Assembly (NCBI GenBank): GCA_023362775.1
Contig: JALMGJ010000006.1
Location: 54,303,501 to 54,367,500, forward strand
Reading direction: 5' to 3'
From: Charina bottae
Lineage: Eukaryota; Chordata; Lepidosauria; Squamata; Charinaidae
Length of the DNA: 64,000 bases
This document shows positions 23,918 to 35,764 of this stretch, one piece after another. The number at the start of each line of letters is the position of its first letter. Within the stretch, counting starts at the first letter, position 1. Both the position numbers and the translations under genes were made by a program. The notes below the pieces were generated by a model. That model was given only the letters and a program-made list of their open reading frames with translations. It did not search any database and was not told the DNA's origin.

Positions 23918-25185
23918 ACAGTTTTCCAGCACCCAAATTAACAACATGAAACCAGAAATATATTTAAATTATTGTCATCAGATTCAAGTGGTATAATGTT
24001 TTTAAGGTTCCTAAATTCAGTGGTATAACACAGCAGGTCTACCAAAAGAGGACTGTTCAAATTGTTGGAAGTGTACAGAAATATAAATTAAGTTTCTGCA
24101 TTAGAACTGTGTGTTTAAATGTTCCCTTCTCTTTTTTGGTTGATGACTGCATTAAAGATATCCTTTCAAGTTGATCTGGGCCTCCTGATGATATTCTACC
24201 TATTATGTTTGTACTTCATCCATTAGATATCTTAAGATTGTCTTGGAAATGGAATACCATACAGTATACATACAAATAATTTTGTTCAGTTCTTTATACA
24301 ACTACACCTCAGATTACAGTTTTTCTTGGATCTAACTATTAAAACTCTTCCCAGGTGACAGCAAAGCTGAATGAATGTTTACTAGCATTATCAAATTTAC
24401 AGATCATGAAACAACTGAAGCAACACAGGACAATGTACCTGTTCTATTTCCCATATACTCCCAAGACCAAAAACCATTTTGTCTGGTTAATACCTTACTA
24501 TATTTTAGCCTATTTTACAGATCTTACCTCCTTTGTTCCCAGGGTGGTATCCTTACTTGCCAGATTATTTTATTTGGTTGTAAAGCTCTGTACAGCTCTT
24601 GTAGCAATCAAGATTAATTTGGTGACAAATGGACAAATGTTTTCAGATTACAATTACTGACAACTGAATCTCAATTGCAAACTGTTTGACTAGATGCAAC
24701 TTTCTTATGAGATAGGGTTATTTTCTACAAATAAATCATTAAAATAAAGAGGAACAGTGTAATACTGTTAGAAGGTATACCAAATAAAATATGCAAAATT
24801 CATTCAGATCCATCAGGCATCTGGGTCAGGCCATTTTAACTAGTCCTTCACCCTTTTCATTCATTTTTCATACTAGAAGGAAGAAGAAATTAACTCAAAT
24901 CAGCCTGTTGTGGTAGAACATTTAGGCTTTCAGCCAACAAAAGCAAATACTCCTGCTAATGTTTAGAATCCTACACATTGGCTAGCTCTGATACTGAGGA
25001 ATTGGCATACTGTGGCTATGGGCAAAGTCCAAAAATTAGAAGGTATTTGGTAAGAACTAAACAAAAACAATATCTGCATGTTTTTTTAATCAAGTTTCCT
25101 AGAACAAAGAAAAGTTTGGTGTTGCATTAAGAGAAGCTAACAGACCTTAACATAACAAATGTTCATTCCTTGACTATCTCTTGCC
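23918..25185. other. Unannotated AT-rich DNA
   Basis: The open frame at 24355-24660 (101 codons) is hydrophobic in places but has no recognised domain, and an overlapping frame of similar length exists. Not called as a gene. Confidence 0.5.
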
Positions 25186-25189
25186 CTTA

Positions 25190-26155
25190 TCAATGGGAAA
25201 AATATATTGTGGATCAGTCCTGGGTTATCTACTCCTCAGTATTTTCATTATGACTTGAATGAGGAAATGGAACAATGTTTATCAAATTCATAAACAATAT
25301 ACCATTGAGTGAGATAGCTAATTCCTTAGAAAGCAATGCCTTAGAAGTTAGAAATAAAATTAAAAATCATTTCAATAAATCAGATAAATTGGCAGAAAGT
25401 AACAGAATGAAGTTTCACGAAGACAAATGCAAACTTCTTCACTTAGGAAACAGAAATGAAATGTACCATATAGGAGTGGTTATATTTGGTTTCCTAATGG
25501 TACTTGTAAAAAGAACTTGAAATGTTAGTTGATTGCAAAGGGAATGTGAACCAACAATGTGAGTTGGCTGTAAAAAGTATGCACTGCATCAGCAGAAATA
25601 AAGTTTTAAATTACCAGTTTTTAAATTACCAGAAGGAATTATTTCAATTTACCTGGCTTTGGTCAGATGCCAGTTCTAGTCCTGTGTCCAGTACTAGAAA
25701 ATACAATTTAAGGAGGACTCAGAGTATATACAACAGATTTAAAATAGGATAGGTAGACTAGAAACTAAGACATATGAAGGCTGAGAGAGCTAGGTACTGT
25801 ACGTTGAGCCTTCAGAAAAGATGACTGAGGGGAAGATAAGTACTCTTCAGATACCTGAAGGGATGTCACACAGAAGACAAGTCAAGGCCTGTCTTTCTCT
25901 CATTCCATTCTTTTATGTGGAATAATGGATTTAAGTTACAGGAAGGTGGATTTTAATTGAATATATATAAAAAAACCTTCTTAACTGTAAGAATACTTTG
26001 ACAGTGGCACTAATTACCCAGAGAGTTGGTGGATTCCACTTAATTGTATGTGTTTAAACAGAGATTCAAACCATTTATCTGGGATGCATTGATTTGAATC
26101 CCCACACTGAACATGGTCTAAATAGCCCTTTCAACTCTACGATTCAGTGAATTGC
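25190..26155 (+). pseudogene. Old CR1 LINE 3' half
   Basis: The frame reads LAESNRMKFHEDKCKLLHLG near 25390-25450, then VDCKGNVNQQCELAVKSMHC near 25525-25580 and a worn YNLRRTQSIYNRF. This is the order in CR1 proteins (AE.NRMKF..DKCKVLHLG, then a D.KLNMSQQC phrase). Downstream the non-coding tail has GACTGAGGGGAAGATAAGTA, GATACCTGAAGGGATGTCAC and CCCTTTCAACTCTACGATTC, matching the typical CR1 3' end. Multiple stops and frameshifts; 5'-truncated; clearly old. Confidence 0.82.
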
Positions 26156-26159
26156 TGGA

Positions 26160-26415
26160 TACTTTTACTTCCCTTGACTTTGATTTTGGACTGGCTTACC
26201 TTGTAATTATCTTGACTCTTCTCACTCCTAAGACCTGACCTCTATACTATAACTTTCACTTTGGTGCACCTCCACCAATACTCATGTTGTCTGCTCCCTG
26301 ATTTTATAAGCTTATTGCTGGTATTGCAGCTTTGACTAGATGTCAGCTATCAGTTTAAAACTGACCAGAGAATGAGCTGTACATGATGGTTGAACTACAT
26401 GAGACTCTTCTAAAG
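26160..26415. other. Unannotated DNA
   Basis: Short spacer between CR1 and a SINE; nothing recognised. Confidence 0.4.
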
Positions 26416-26417
26416 TA

Positions 26418-26580
26418 AAGGTAAAGGTTCCCCCCACACAGTTGTGTCCAATTCTAGGGGCCGGTGCTCATCTCCATTTGTTAGCCGAAGAGCCAGCATT
26501 GTCAGAAGACGCTTCCACGGTCATGTGGCCGGCATGACGCGTGCAAAACGCTGTTACCTACCCACCGAGACTCTTCTACC
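26418..26580 (-). mobile_element. Sauria-type SINE, 5'-truncated
   Basis: On the plus strand it reads AAAGGTAAAGGTTCCCCCC, GTTGTGTCCAATTCTAGGGG, CATGTGGCCGGCATGAC and CGCTGTTACCT, i.e. the reverse complement of the body and BovB-like tail of Sauria SINEs. The tRNA-derived head is missing, so it is 5'-truncated. The BovB-like 3' tail is what would let BovB reverse transcriptase mobilise it. Confidence 0.8.
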
Positions 26581-26584
26581 ATCA

Positions 26585-27745
26585 TATTATTATCTCCACC
26601 CAAACCAAAAGCCAAATCTAACATGTGCCCTGCCGCATGCATGGGGCCAGGTATTAGTTCAAACAGATCAATGGAGGACATGACATCCATGAGCTGCTCT
26701 GGCCTGGACAGTCTCGGTATGGACACTGAAATTCCCCAGGCAAGAAGCCTGGGATAACCAAAACTATGCCTAAGATCACTGAGCTTCCAAAAGAAAAGAA
26801 GGAAGGAAAATGTTGCTTGCTGCTGTTAGTAGTTAGTAGTAGTACAGAGTAAAGGAATACTGGAATCATGAATACAGAATAATTGCATGTTAGGGCCTAC
26901 AGATTCTGGACCTTTGTCCTCTAATCTCATCTTACTGGTGCTGAAAGTCTTTATGACTATTAAAGAAATAATGCATGCTAAATTAAACTAAATTTGAATT
27001 AACTGATAAACTTTTTTCATGGAAATAGGCTACTCAGAACTATGCAAATAGAATTTCTCTCAAGACTTGCAGTTTGGAAGCTGATTCAATTAGTGTTTTC
27101 CATCTCTGATTATAGAACTTTATAGTATTCCTTTTTGTATGTCTGGTGGGAGCAACTGTAATTGAACTAACAGATCTAATAAAGTGAGGGGGAATTATCT
27201 AACAATAACAATTGAAAAATGCTCCTCAAAGACAGGGAAGTGTCTTGGAGACCACAAGTCCCTGCTATAGCTAAATATTGAAATAAAGGTTAATTTGGTG
27301 GCAGCAAAAGTTAATTTATAAACTCCCCTATGGAAAAGAACCACCAAATTATATTGTACAGCCTGCTGATTGGATTGGGAATCAGAGGTCATCATAATTT
27401 AGTAGCATAATAATGGAGCTAGTAGATATGGAAATATATTAATTACATACCTGAATTTGGTTTTATCTATATTAATTTAGCTTTGTTAATTGGGCACCAA
27501 GGTTGGCCTAAAAATTCTATCTTTGGGTAGTACTAAGCTTCTTTGGATAGCAACTGTTACCCTCATCTGTTTAACAGATTCCACAAAAGACATGACTATT
27601 TAAGTTATTACTGTGTGTTATCTATGCATGATCTTACAATTGTTCTGATTTAGGAGGGAGAAGAGAGGCAAGATACCAATTGAATACATAACAGTAAGAA
27701 TTAGGAGGTAAACAGTAGCTATTGGAAAATGTAAATATTTAAATG
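26585..27745. other. Unannotated AT-rich DNA
   Basis: Nothing recognised. Confidence 0.5.
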
Positions 27746-27751
27746 TAAATA

Positions 27752-27752
27752 T

Positions 27753-27795
<43 letters not shown>

Positions 27796-27960
27796 TTCGA
27801 TTTCTCACCGCCCAACTCCCTCAAGGGACTCTGGGCGGTTTACAAATCATCAAAATTACGAATATTAAAGATTAAGACATTAAAATAACCATTTAAAATA
27901 CCATACATATAAAAATTAAAGAAGGCAATGTGTTCTTTCAGCCTTGGAAGGGCTATTCTA
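27752..27960 (-). mobile_element. L2/CR1-type 3' tail with seeded (TTTA)n
   Basis: A (TTTA)n array at 27752-27797 adjoins CTCACCGCCCAACTCCCTC and GGGACTCTGGGCGGTTTAC. On the minus strand this is a GTAAACCGCCCAGAGTCCC hairpin-like tail followed by (AAAT)n. The microsatellite begins exactly at the 3' end of the element. Confidence 0.8.
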
Positions 27961-27964
27961 GGAC

Positions 27965-28820
27965 TATCTATCTTAAATATAATGAGCTGGAATGGTTAAA
28001 CAGTTAATAAAGTCAAATATCTACCAATATCTGTAGTACCCTTGATTATATTATTTTTTAAAAATTCCATTTAAGTAAAGAGAAGATCTCACTGCCATTT
28101 ATTTCTGCTTTTTGTCTTGCCTAAATGTTCAAGGAACGAATGCATACAGTTCTCTATTAAGGAACAATTTAGGGGTCTTATTGAATGCCATTGGGCATCC
28201 ATTACCAATTTTGAAAGGACCTGGCACAAATGTTAAATGGCAATTAATGAGTTGTCAGCATCATTGGAAGAACTGTATTGATGTCCAATAGAACAGTAAT
28301 TACATCCTCATATAGGCGGGTAGTTCAATGCCTTTTAAAAGACTGTCATCTTTCTACACCACCAGGTAAGAATAGTCTATATGTCAAAAACAGGAAAGTG
28401 ACCAAATGAAGCACTATGAGATTACTGTAATATTTTGGAAAGGGAGAATAGAATATACAAGAGTCCTGATGGCAAGTACACGAGGAGTCTGAATTCTGAA
28501 TTAAATATGGTAGTCTAGTGTAGAAAATATTATATATAATGTTATATACCAAATTAGGATACATAACTCCCAACAACTTTATATTGGTCACACTGTGGCA
28601 TTAAACAGTAGATAATGGGGAAGGAAGAGATGTGAAGCAGTCTCATATAAAAATTCTTATTGAAATATTAAGAACCTCTGTTATGTGAACTCCAGATATT
28701 CTGGTAACCAAAAGTTGTGAAAAAATGACACAAATGCCATGGTTCTATATTTGTGTCACATTGTCTGATAAAAGTATGTAAGAAGCTGCTGCCCTTACAT
28801 GACAATATCATCACACACGT
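27965..28820. other. Unannotated AT-rich DNA
   Basis: Nothing recognised. Confidence 0.45.
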
Positions 28821-28827
28821 CATAATT

Positions 28828-29428
28828 TGTCCCACTTGTGTCCCCTGAGAATGCTTATCATTCCACTAAGAACGAGCACAAGACAGAATGAGCATGAGAA
28901 GTATCTATGTTGGAGAGTGAAGTGGGGCAATCAGGCAAAGAAGAGAAGGGGCAGGGACTCAACAACTTATGAGCTGTTGCATATATTTTTTATGTCTGTA
29001 GAATATGTGGCTGAGTTTTTAAAAAGCCAGGCCTCAAACTTTTTTTCTGTGAGTTTCAAGAGGGAGCACATGTTCACCCCCACTCAGGAATGTTAATTTA
29101 CCTTTTGGAGCCAGCCAGACTGGGAGTTCTGACCAATCAGGATTAGCTGTTAGAGCTTTGCCCATATTGGGAATCTGTTGCCTAGGTGTTTTGGTCACAT
29201 GCTGGATCCTGTCCACTCAGATGCTGATCAAGTTAAGGTTTAAAATGTAAATGCCTTTTGTTCTTTTCACTCTGCACTCTGCTATCTAAATGTAAATAGC
29301 TATGTAAATTCTCAAGCCATGCTTCTTAGGCTAAAGAAGATTCAAGGTTTGTTCCTATGTTTTTGTTTTAAATAAAGCAACGTTTTACTACAAACTTATC
29401 TCTTGGTTTTTCCATAACTCTGATCACA
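28828..29428 (+). mobile_element. Candidate solo LTR, family E (601 bp)
   Basis: Begins TGTCCCACTTG and ends CTGATCACA, with AATT directly before and after (28824-28827, 29429-29432), a possible 4-bp duplication. An AATAAAG signal at about 29371 lies roughly 55 bp before the end, a normal R-U5 spacing. The 4-bp duplication is short and AT-rich, so chance is not excluded. No second copy is in the window. Confidence 0.5.
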
Positions 29429-29434
29429 AATTTT

Positions 29435-32415
29435 ATAAAACAACAAAATGAGCAACATGGGACCAGATCCATCACTGGCCAATTTACCCCAGACTGTTGA
29501 AATGTACCCAGACTATCATAAGACAAAATATATAAGAACACATAGAGATTGATCAAAACTGAAACAGCATCTATGTTTCAGCAGAAAAGAACCTTTGTGA
29601 AAATATTCAATTGATGTTTACCACATGACTGATAAACAGCTTAATAAAAAAGTCATGCTAAAATGATCTGTTTATTTTCAAACATGACTACTGAAAGAAG
29701 TCATAGCAGAATGAATAGGAAAACATTCCAGGACAGGAAAGCATTGTATTAAAATGAGCACAGAATGGTTGGAGAGACATGAGAAATGTGTCCCAAAAGC
29801 TACAATTCTTATTGTAATGAATGAAGATATTGTGGAATATTGTTATCTCCCTTTCAAAATAAAACTAATTTACTTGGACTAATTGAAAATAGCTGGACAC
29901 AGTACAACACATTGTTTTGCTGAGTAGTATAAGAAGGCAGAGGGAAAATGCTAGTCTATAAAGGCCGCTCTTTATTCAGTTCCTGTCTGAAGTGAATATA
30001 GAATTATAGCCTTAGAAAGATGCATTTTTAATTTTAAATCATCATTTTCTAATTTGTGGAATCCAAATGTGTTAGGAGTACAAGTCCCAAATCCCTGGTC
30101 AGAATTCTGAGAATTTTAGTCCCAACACATCTGGAGGACCTTTAACTACCAACAGTAATTTGATTTTTCAGTAGGATCATTTCCTTTTTAATTACTGCAT
30201 CTTTATTCAATTAATTTCATGATAAATATGTACAATATTTTGAGATCTAAAATCTCTTTATTATGCAAATTGTTACCAAAGTGAATGAATAGAGGAGGGC
30301 TGGAAATAAAGGCTGGCACAGTACTGAAATCATTAAGTTCATAAAGATAAAATATAAGAAGGAAATGGGAGGTGACTGCAGGAATTCAAATTAGGTTCTT
30401 CCTGATGCTATGATTATTGTTTTAGGTTATAGCCAAGGTTTAAAAATAAGGCAAATCTGAGAGAAAACTCACACTGATAAAAAATATAATCCAGATGTCA
30501 TTTGATCCCTGACTATATCTTTATACATGGACTCCTTGATAAATAGAAATATAGACAACTAGATAACTTCATTAATATAAAAACTAGAATTAATTTCAGG
30601 TAATGTGCTAGTTTAAAAAGTAAGTGAAATAGGATGGTTGATCAATTGGCTGGAGATGATGGACTCATAGAAAATTGGACTGTTCAGATGGTCTAAGATT
30701 CTCTTTAATATTTGGAAAAAATATGCAAAGCTCTGTCCATGAGAACACTTAGATACAAAGACTTTGTCAAAAGAAAAAATATCAAGAGCTGTATTAAGTC
30801 AAATTAATCCTGATTTCTCTGAAACAACTTTCAAATAGCACTAATAAGTAGTACAACCAATAAAATTAATTTCACAAGTTCTACATATGTAAGTTTCACA
30901 TCTGGAACTTTACTAGACATATATTTTATTGTAGATTCTGCTCATGAAAATAACAATAAACACTCTTTGTAAACACTGTGAAAAAATTGAATATATAATT
31001 TTAATTTATGTTAAAAATTATAGAGTCTAAGGTGCCAGTTTTAAGCCCATAACATTAATTGGGCATTAAGATTTCTTGATGAACTGTGATTTTTATAATT
31101 CCCAATTAAAATGGAAGTAGAAGAGGTATTCATTGCATATGCTTGGCATCAGTTGAAATGAATTATCCAAATGTCTTAAACTGTTTGATATAATGACTTG
31201 TTTTTATAGAGGAAGTAGATAAAACAATTAGAACAAAGTATGTGAGCAACTATGTAACATAGTCCAAAACTGTTTCTCAATAATGAATTGATTGTACCTA
31301 TTTATGTACTAGGGATCTGGACTGGTTTTAAAAGTAGTTCTATATTGCGGCCTAGGATTCAGTAGATTTCTGCATCCTTAATGATCAATTCAGTTAATAT
31401 TAATAAGGTGTTAATATTATAATAAACTGAATGGAGTTATTGAGTTTGATAGAGGAGTCCATCAATAATAATTCAATTGAAAAAATTATAAACACAATCA
31501 TTTTAATTTATAAACAATATTTTTGAAGGCAAATTGTCTTGAAGGCAAAAAATATAACTACAAAGGTCTGAACATGGCTGCTTCCTAGAGCGCCTTCCAC
31601 AGTTTTGGACAATAAATCTTATCATCACTTGGCATTCTGGATAATTACTGTTGGGAAATATAGTTCAAAACACATAAAGGATAAATATTGAGGAAATCTG
31701 GTACACTAATACTTTATCAGGAAGTTAATTGTTCCAAAATCCTTGGAAGAAAAGCAGATTTCAAGCTATATTAATGCTTCAGGAATTTCCTAGGCACAGA
31801 AAAATATGCAGGAAGGCTTCTTGGCTGCATATCACATGATCACAGAATGTTAAACAATATTATGCCATCCAGGAAGCTGCAGAATGAGAACCCATTATAG
31901 GTTTTGAAAGAGAAATGAAAACTCCATCTCCATATTGTACATTTAATAAAGGAAATCCATCCACCCTACTGCTTTTGTAAACTCCTGAAATTCTTCTATT
32001 TTTCCATGATGCTTCTTTCACAAGAGCAAATAATTTTGCTAAAATGTAAGAAGCATCAGTACTTTGGATATTTTGTATAAGCCTTTGCTGCTGAACATTC
32101 AAACCATAAATCCCCCAACACTGAATACTGTGTGTTTTTCCAGCACACTACCAAAAACTGCAGAAAGTCCCACAACTTTTTTGCAGGTAGAGTCTACATC
32201 TGTGAAAGTAAGATGGCCTGCTCTAGATTTAGCTCTAGAATGAATAGATACAAAACTATATGTATCCAAGCTGCAGGGCTATGCATGTCCACAGTTGCAC
32301 TTAAGAGGTAAAGAAAGAAGCTTTGTAGTATTTATTGCTACTATTACAAAAGGGTAGAAAAGAAGTTAAATTCTGGTGAAAAACTCATTAAACTTTTTGT
32401 GAGTGACAGTGACGC
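29435..32415. other. Unannotated AT-rich DNA
   Basis: About 3 kb of very AT-rich sequence with no gene. At 30070-30150 a worn short repeat carries TGTTAGGAGTAC and TTAGTCCCAACACATCTGGA, resembling ends of a small dispersed squamate repeat. Nothing else supported. Confidence 0.45.
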
Positions 32416-32418
32416 AAG

Positions 32419-32775
32419 CATAGGCTGACCATACGTATCATTTTAAATGGGACAGTACCGTTTTTTTCACATTTCCCCACCGTCCCGTAGTTTTAATATA
32501 AATGTCAATTTTGTCCTTTTTTTAAAAAAACTGTGTCACTGGTGATGTCAGAATGGAGCCTGACTCTGAGTTGAGGGAGGGGGAGCTCAGCAGCAACGGT
32601 TGGAAAATTGCAACAGAGTTTAATTCGGCGGGAAACCTGCAGCAGGAACACCAGGAGCAGCTGATTGGTGTTGATCAAAAGGTGGAGCCGCTACAGCCTA
32701 TCAGCACCAGGGAAAAAAGGGCAAGATGCGCCAAATGGAAAGAGAACCAGTTTGTTCCATTCCAAAAATGGTGAG
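32419..32775 (+). mobile_element. Possible 5' end of a hAT-like element
   Basis: Starts CATAGGCTGACCATACGT, followed by GGGACAGTACCG and CCGTCCCGTAG. I recognise this style of terminus from hAT-like elements. It leads into a short open frame (32553-32774, 73 codons, ending QFVPFQKW) with no recognised domain. The matching 3' terminus was not found, and the transposase remains begin only after an unrelated block at 33815. Confidence 0.35.
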
Positions 32776-32814
32776 AAGAAAATAATTTAAAAGGACGTCC
32801 AAAGGAGGAACCGG

Positions 32815-33765
32815 TTGTTGGGGACAACCGTTCACTAGACTCCTGCTTCAAGCCTCGTCTCTTGCCTCCAGCCAAAGCCTCTGCAGAACTCGAACTTGAA
32901 GAAACCATAGAACCTCTTCCCTCCTCCGCTGTACCCAGCCTTCCTGTACCTTCTCTACCTGTCACCGATCCTGACCCAGCCTCACCAATCCAGCCAGCCA
33001 CCACACCCTGCCTTCCTGTGTCTTCCCTGCCTGCCGCCGCTGATCCTACCTCACTGATCCAGCTTGCTGCCATACCTCGCCTTCCTGTGCCTTCCCTGCC
33101 TTGCCAATTCCACCCGCCTTCCGACTCCATCACCCTGTGCTTCCTCCGCCATCTGTCACCTTGCCAAACTGAATCCTGCCTCGACGTTCCTTCAAGCCAA
33201 CTGCCCGGAACCCTCGTGTTGCGCCACTGCTTCCTACCTTCAAGCCTCTGCACCTTCTGTCTCCGCTCCCTTCTGCTGAGTTCTGTCTGGACGTGCCTTC
33301 GCCTTGCCCAGCTGAGTCTTGCCTAGCTGTCCTTCCACCGTGGGACGCCTAGCCCCACCTTGCTGATCGCCTTCAGCCAAGTCTTGCCTTGTTGTGCCTC
33401 CTTCTGTCACACATTGCCTTGCCCCGCTTCCTTCGTTGCCAAGTGAATGCTGTCTTCCTGCACCGGTGATCTTTCAGCCAAGTCTTGCCTTGTCGTGCCT
33501 CCTTCTTGCCAGCCAGATCCTGTTTCTTGCCTCTGCTCATCATTGTGAGTCCTTATCTAGTGCTCCATCTGATCCAGAGGTTCCCCAGCTGCCAGCTGTT
33601 CCTTAGAACTGATTGCTGCGTTGTACTGTAGTCTAAGATTAAGCCTGGTAGTTCAGTTCTTCCTGTGGGCTTAGAACCAAGGGTAATTGACTTTGTCTGT
33701 TGTAATTATTAAATAAAGCTGTTAAGCCAATCCATAGAGTGTGGTCTTCAGTCAGAACAGGACAG
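32815..33765 (+). repeat. Pyrimidine-rich block with imperfect tandem units
   Basis: C/T-rich DNA containing three units of about 70 bp starting CCTTCCTGT (32939, 33011, 33080) and a longer direct repeat CAGCCAAGTCTTGCCTTG (about 33373 and 33478). It begins near TGTTGGGGACAACC and ends near CAGAACAGGACA with an AATAAAG at about 33713. The open frames (Pro/Ser/Leu rich) are compositional. A long LTR inserted in the hAT-like element is one explanation, but no target duplication was found. Confidence 0.4.
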
Positions 33766-33814
33766 GTGATTACATTGCTGTTTTAAACTTCCTATTTTTT
33801 ATAGCTTAAAGTCT

Positions 33815-34270
33815 ACCCTTGCAATGCCAAAGACAAAGATGTGAAACTGCAGTTTTAATGACGATCTCCAGAAGGAATTCAAATCTATTAAACTGCACAA
33901 ACTGTGCAGTGATGGAACAAAACTGGTATGCCAACATTGAAATATCCATTTTTCCATTGCTCATGGAGGTAGAAGTGACATCAGCCAACATCTACATAGC
34001 CAGAAATATAAGGATGCTGAAAAGACTCTGGCAGCAAGTGAAGCTCTTTTTGCTTATCATACTCACGGCCAAAATTTTTGCACAAATGATTGCTTGTCGA
34101 CATTGGTAAAGAAAATTTATGAACCAAAATTTTCCTCAACACGTACCAAATCAGAAGCAATAATTACCAACGTTTTATCCCCATACATATTGGGCAAAGT
34201 AATAGAGGATTTGAATAAAACAAAAAGCATTAGAGTCAGTTTAGATGCATCTAACAAAAAAGACATCTAA
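33815..34270 (+). pseudogene. hAT-like transposase N-terminal fragment
   Basis: With two or three frame changes and one stop the plus strand reads MPKTKM, then DDLQKEFKSIK, KLVCQH, SIAHGGRSDISQHLHSQKYK, ASEALFAYHTHGQNFCTNDC and YEPKFSSTRTKSEAIITNVL ending SLDASNKKDI. This is the layout of hAT-related proteins: a BED-type zinc finger (Cys pair, then HLHSQKYK where the last His has become Tyr) followed by the start of the catalytic fold. The DDE residues lie downstream and are absent. Broken and inactive. Confidence 0.65.
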
Positions 34271-34299
34271 GAAGAGAGCAACATCTCCACCAACACAAG

Positions 34300-34435
34300 C
34301 AGGACAAGCCATGGTATATAATCAGAGAGCAAGTCCCACTCCCTTTTCGCATTGATGATGTTGCCTAGTCTGGCAATGAAACATCTGCAAGAACACATCA
34401 AGGCTCAGAAAGCACCAAGGACTCCACAATCTTTA
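34300..34435 (+). mobile_element. Penelope-like terminal fragment
   Basis: Matches the arms at 16504-16930: TTGATGATGTTGCCTAGTC, GGCAATGAAACATCTGCAAG and AAAGCACCAAGGACTCCAC. The first base of the CTGATGA core is mutated to T. It lies immediately after the hAT-like fragment. Confidence 0.5.
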
Positions 34436-34579
34436 TATATATACAATAATCTGTTTAAGGACCAGCAAATGGATGTTAAAAACTGTTTAATTTTTTTTTA
34501 TCATCTTACTTTTTCATGAATACAGAATATTACATAAGTTTAACCCCTTCCCATTTTTGCCATCCCAATGTCCTGTTTT

Positions 34580-34827
34580 TGTCAGGGAGATAACTGGTGA
34601 AGAAGGAGGGGGATCCCTCCAGGGGGATAAGCACATGCGCAGTACTGAATCACTTTGCTTTCCTCGCAAGAGGCTGAAGAAGGCACCACCCTAATTTCTT
34701 GGGCCTTTTCTCTGAGCATTACTAGTTCATTTTAGTTTAGCTGGATTCTGTCTAGAAGAGTAGAACAATAAAACACTAGAGCCTGTACACCAAGTCTCCG
34801 TGTGTTCCTTCACTCGAAGTCAGGACA
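34580..34827 (+). mobile_element. Solo LTR, family C (248 bp)
   Basis: Begins TGTCAGGGAG and ends AAGTCAGGACA, with GTTTT on both sides (34575-34579, 34828-34832). A polyadenylation signal (CAATAAAACACTAGAG) lies at about 34768, some 60 bp before the end. No internal domain. The short, T-rich duplication is the weakest part of the call. Confidence 0.65.
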
Positions 34828-34834
34828 GTTTTTG

Positions 34835-35385
34835 TCTCAAGGAAATATGGTCATCCTACACAAGCACCAAGATTCATATCAATTTGCAAATCGTCAGCCA
34901 ACTCCGGGAGCTCTGGAAATATCTATTTTCTCACAGTGTGCAAAGAATGAAGCTGATGAGGCAGGATTTAATAGTTCCAATGTTATACAGAACTATTATT
35001 TTAATACAGAGCAGGTGCCTCTCAAGGCCATCAAAAGAATGTAAACCCAGAGCACAGACTTATGCTGTATGTATGAAGCTATAACTCCAGTGTCCTACAC
35101 AGGCAGATCTGTGTGCATATGGCTTCGTTCTTGGCTGGAATTAAGAAACTAAATTAGCCATGACAAGTGTGTAAGCCTTCTCCTAGTAAGACAATTCCTG
35201 AATAAAGATTAGAATCTAGAGAGCTGAAATTTCCAGCCATACCTACATGAAGCCTGACATATGATCCCAATACAATGTGACTGCATACATTGCAGGAAAG
35301 CATAGCAACAGCTCTGGCTTCTGTTGCTGTTGTATTAAGTCTATCAGAGGGGCTACTAAATTCATCATAAGGATTTTGCCCAGGG
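34835..35385. other. Unannotated DNA
   Basis: Two overlapping open frames (34800-35084 and 34802-35044) are present in different phases. Neither shows a recognised domain. Confidence 0.4.
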
Positions 35386-35389
35386 GTCT

Positions 35390-35758
35390 GGTGTATTATT
35401 CTTTTGAGGAGTAAGTCATAGCAACATAGCGTTATTAGGTAATCACCTGTAAAATTTGAAAGGTCAGGCAGCATGTGATCCAGGCTGAAGAATATAAAAG
35501 AGCCTGCCTTGCTGCCCCACCCTCTCTTTTCTGCTTACTTTGTTTCTGTTTCTGTTTACTCCTGTTTGCTTGTTACTACTATCTGGTATGTGGAATTATA
35601 ATACTTTCAGGGATCTGGAAGAGGACTGTAAATATTATCTGTTTGAATAAGAAGCTAATATAACTGCAACTAATTTACTACAATGACTGGCGTCATTTAT
35701 GGTCTCGTGCTGATCGCTTTCTGCTACTCTGCGTGTGCAAGAAAACACACCTCCAACA
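35390..35758 (+). mobile_element. Solo LTR, family A, second copy
   Basis: Homologous over its whole length to 12786-13175: GTGTATTATTCTTTTGAGGA at the start, TATAAAAGAGCCTGCC at about 35493, CTGTAAATATTATCTGTTTG, and GCAAGAAAACACACCTCCAACA at the end (the latter pieces are shorter than the full match). The first four bases of the LTR appear lost. GTCT precedes it and GTCTT follows, a possible decayed duplication. Confidence 0.72.
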
Positions 35759-35764
35759 GTCTTC

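Noticed and set aside
24355..24660. 101-codon open frame as a small membrane protein gene
   Set aside because: Hydrophobic stretches are expected in AT-rich DNA; an overlapping frame of 80 codons exists and no splice or promoter context is convincing.
32675..33326. 192-codon minus and 154-codon plus open frames
   Set aside because: They overlap on opposite strands in a C/T-rich tandem block; composition explains the lack of stops and no domain is recognisable.
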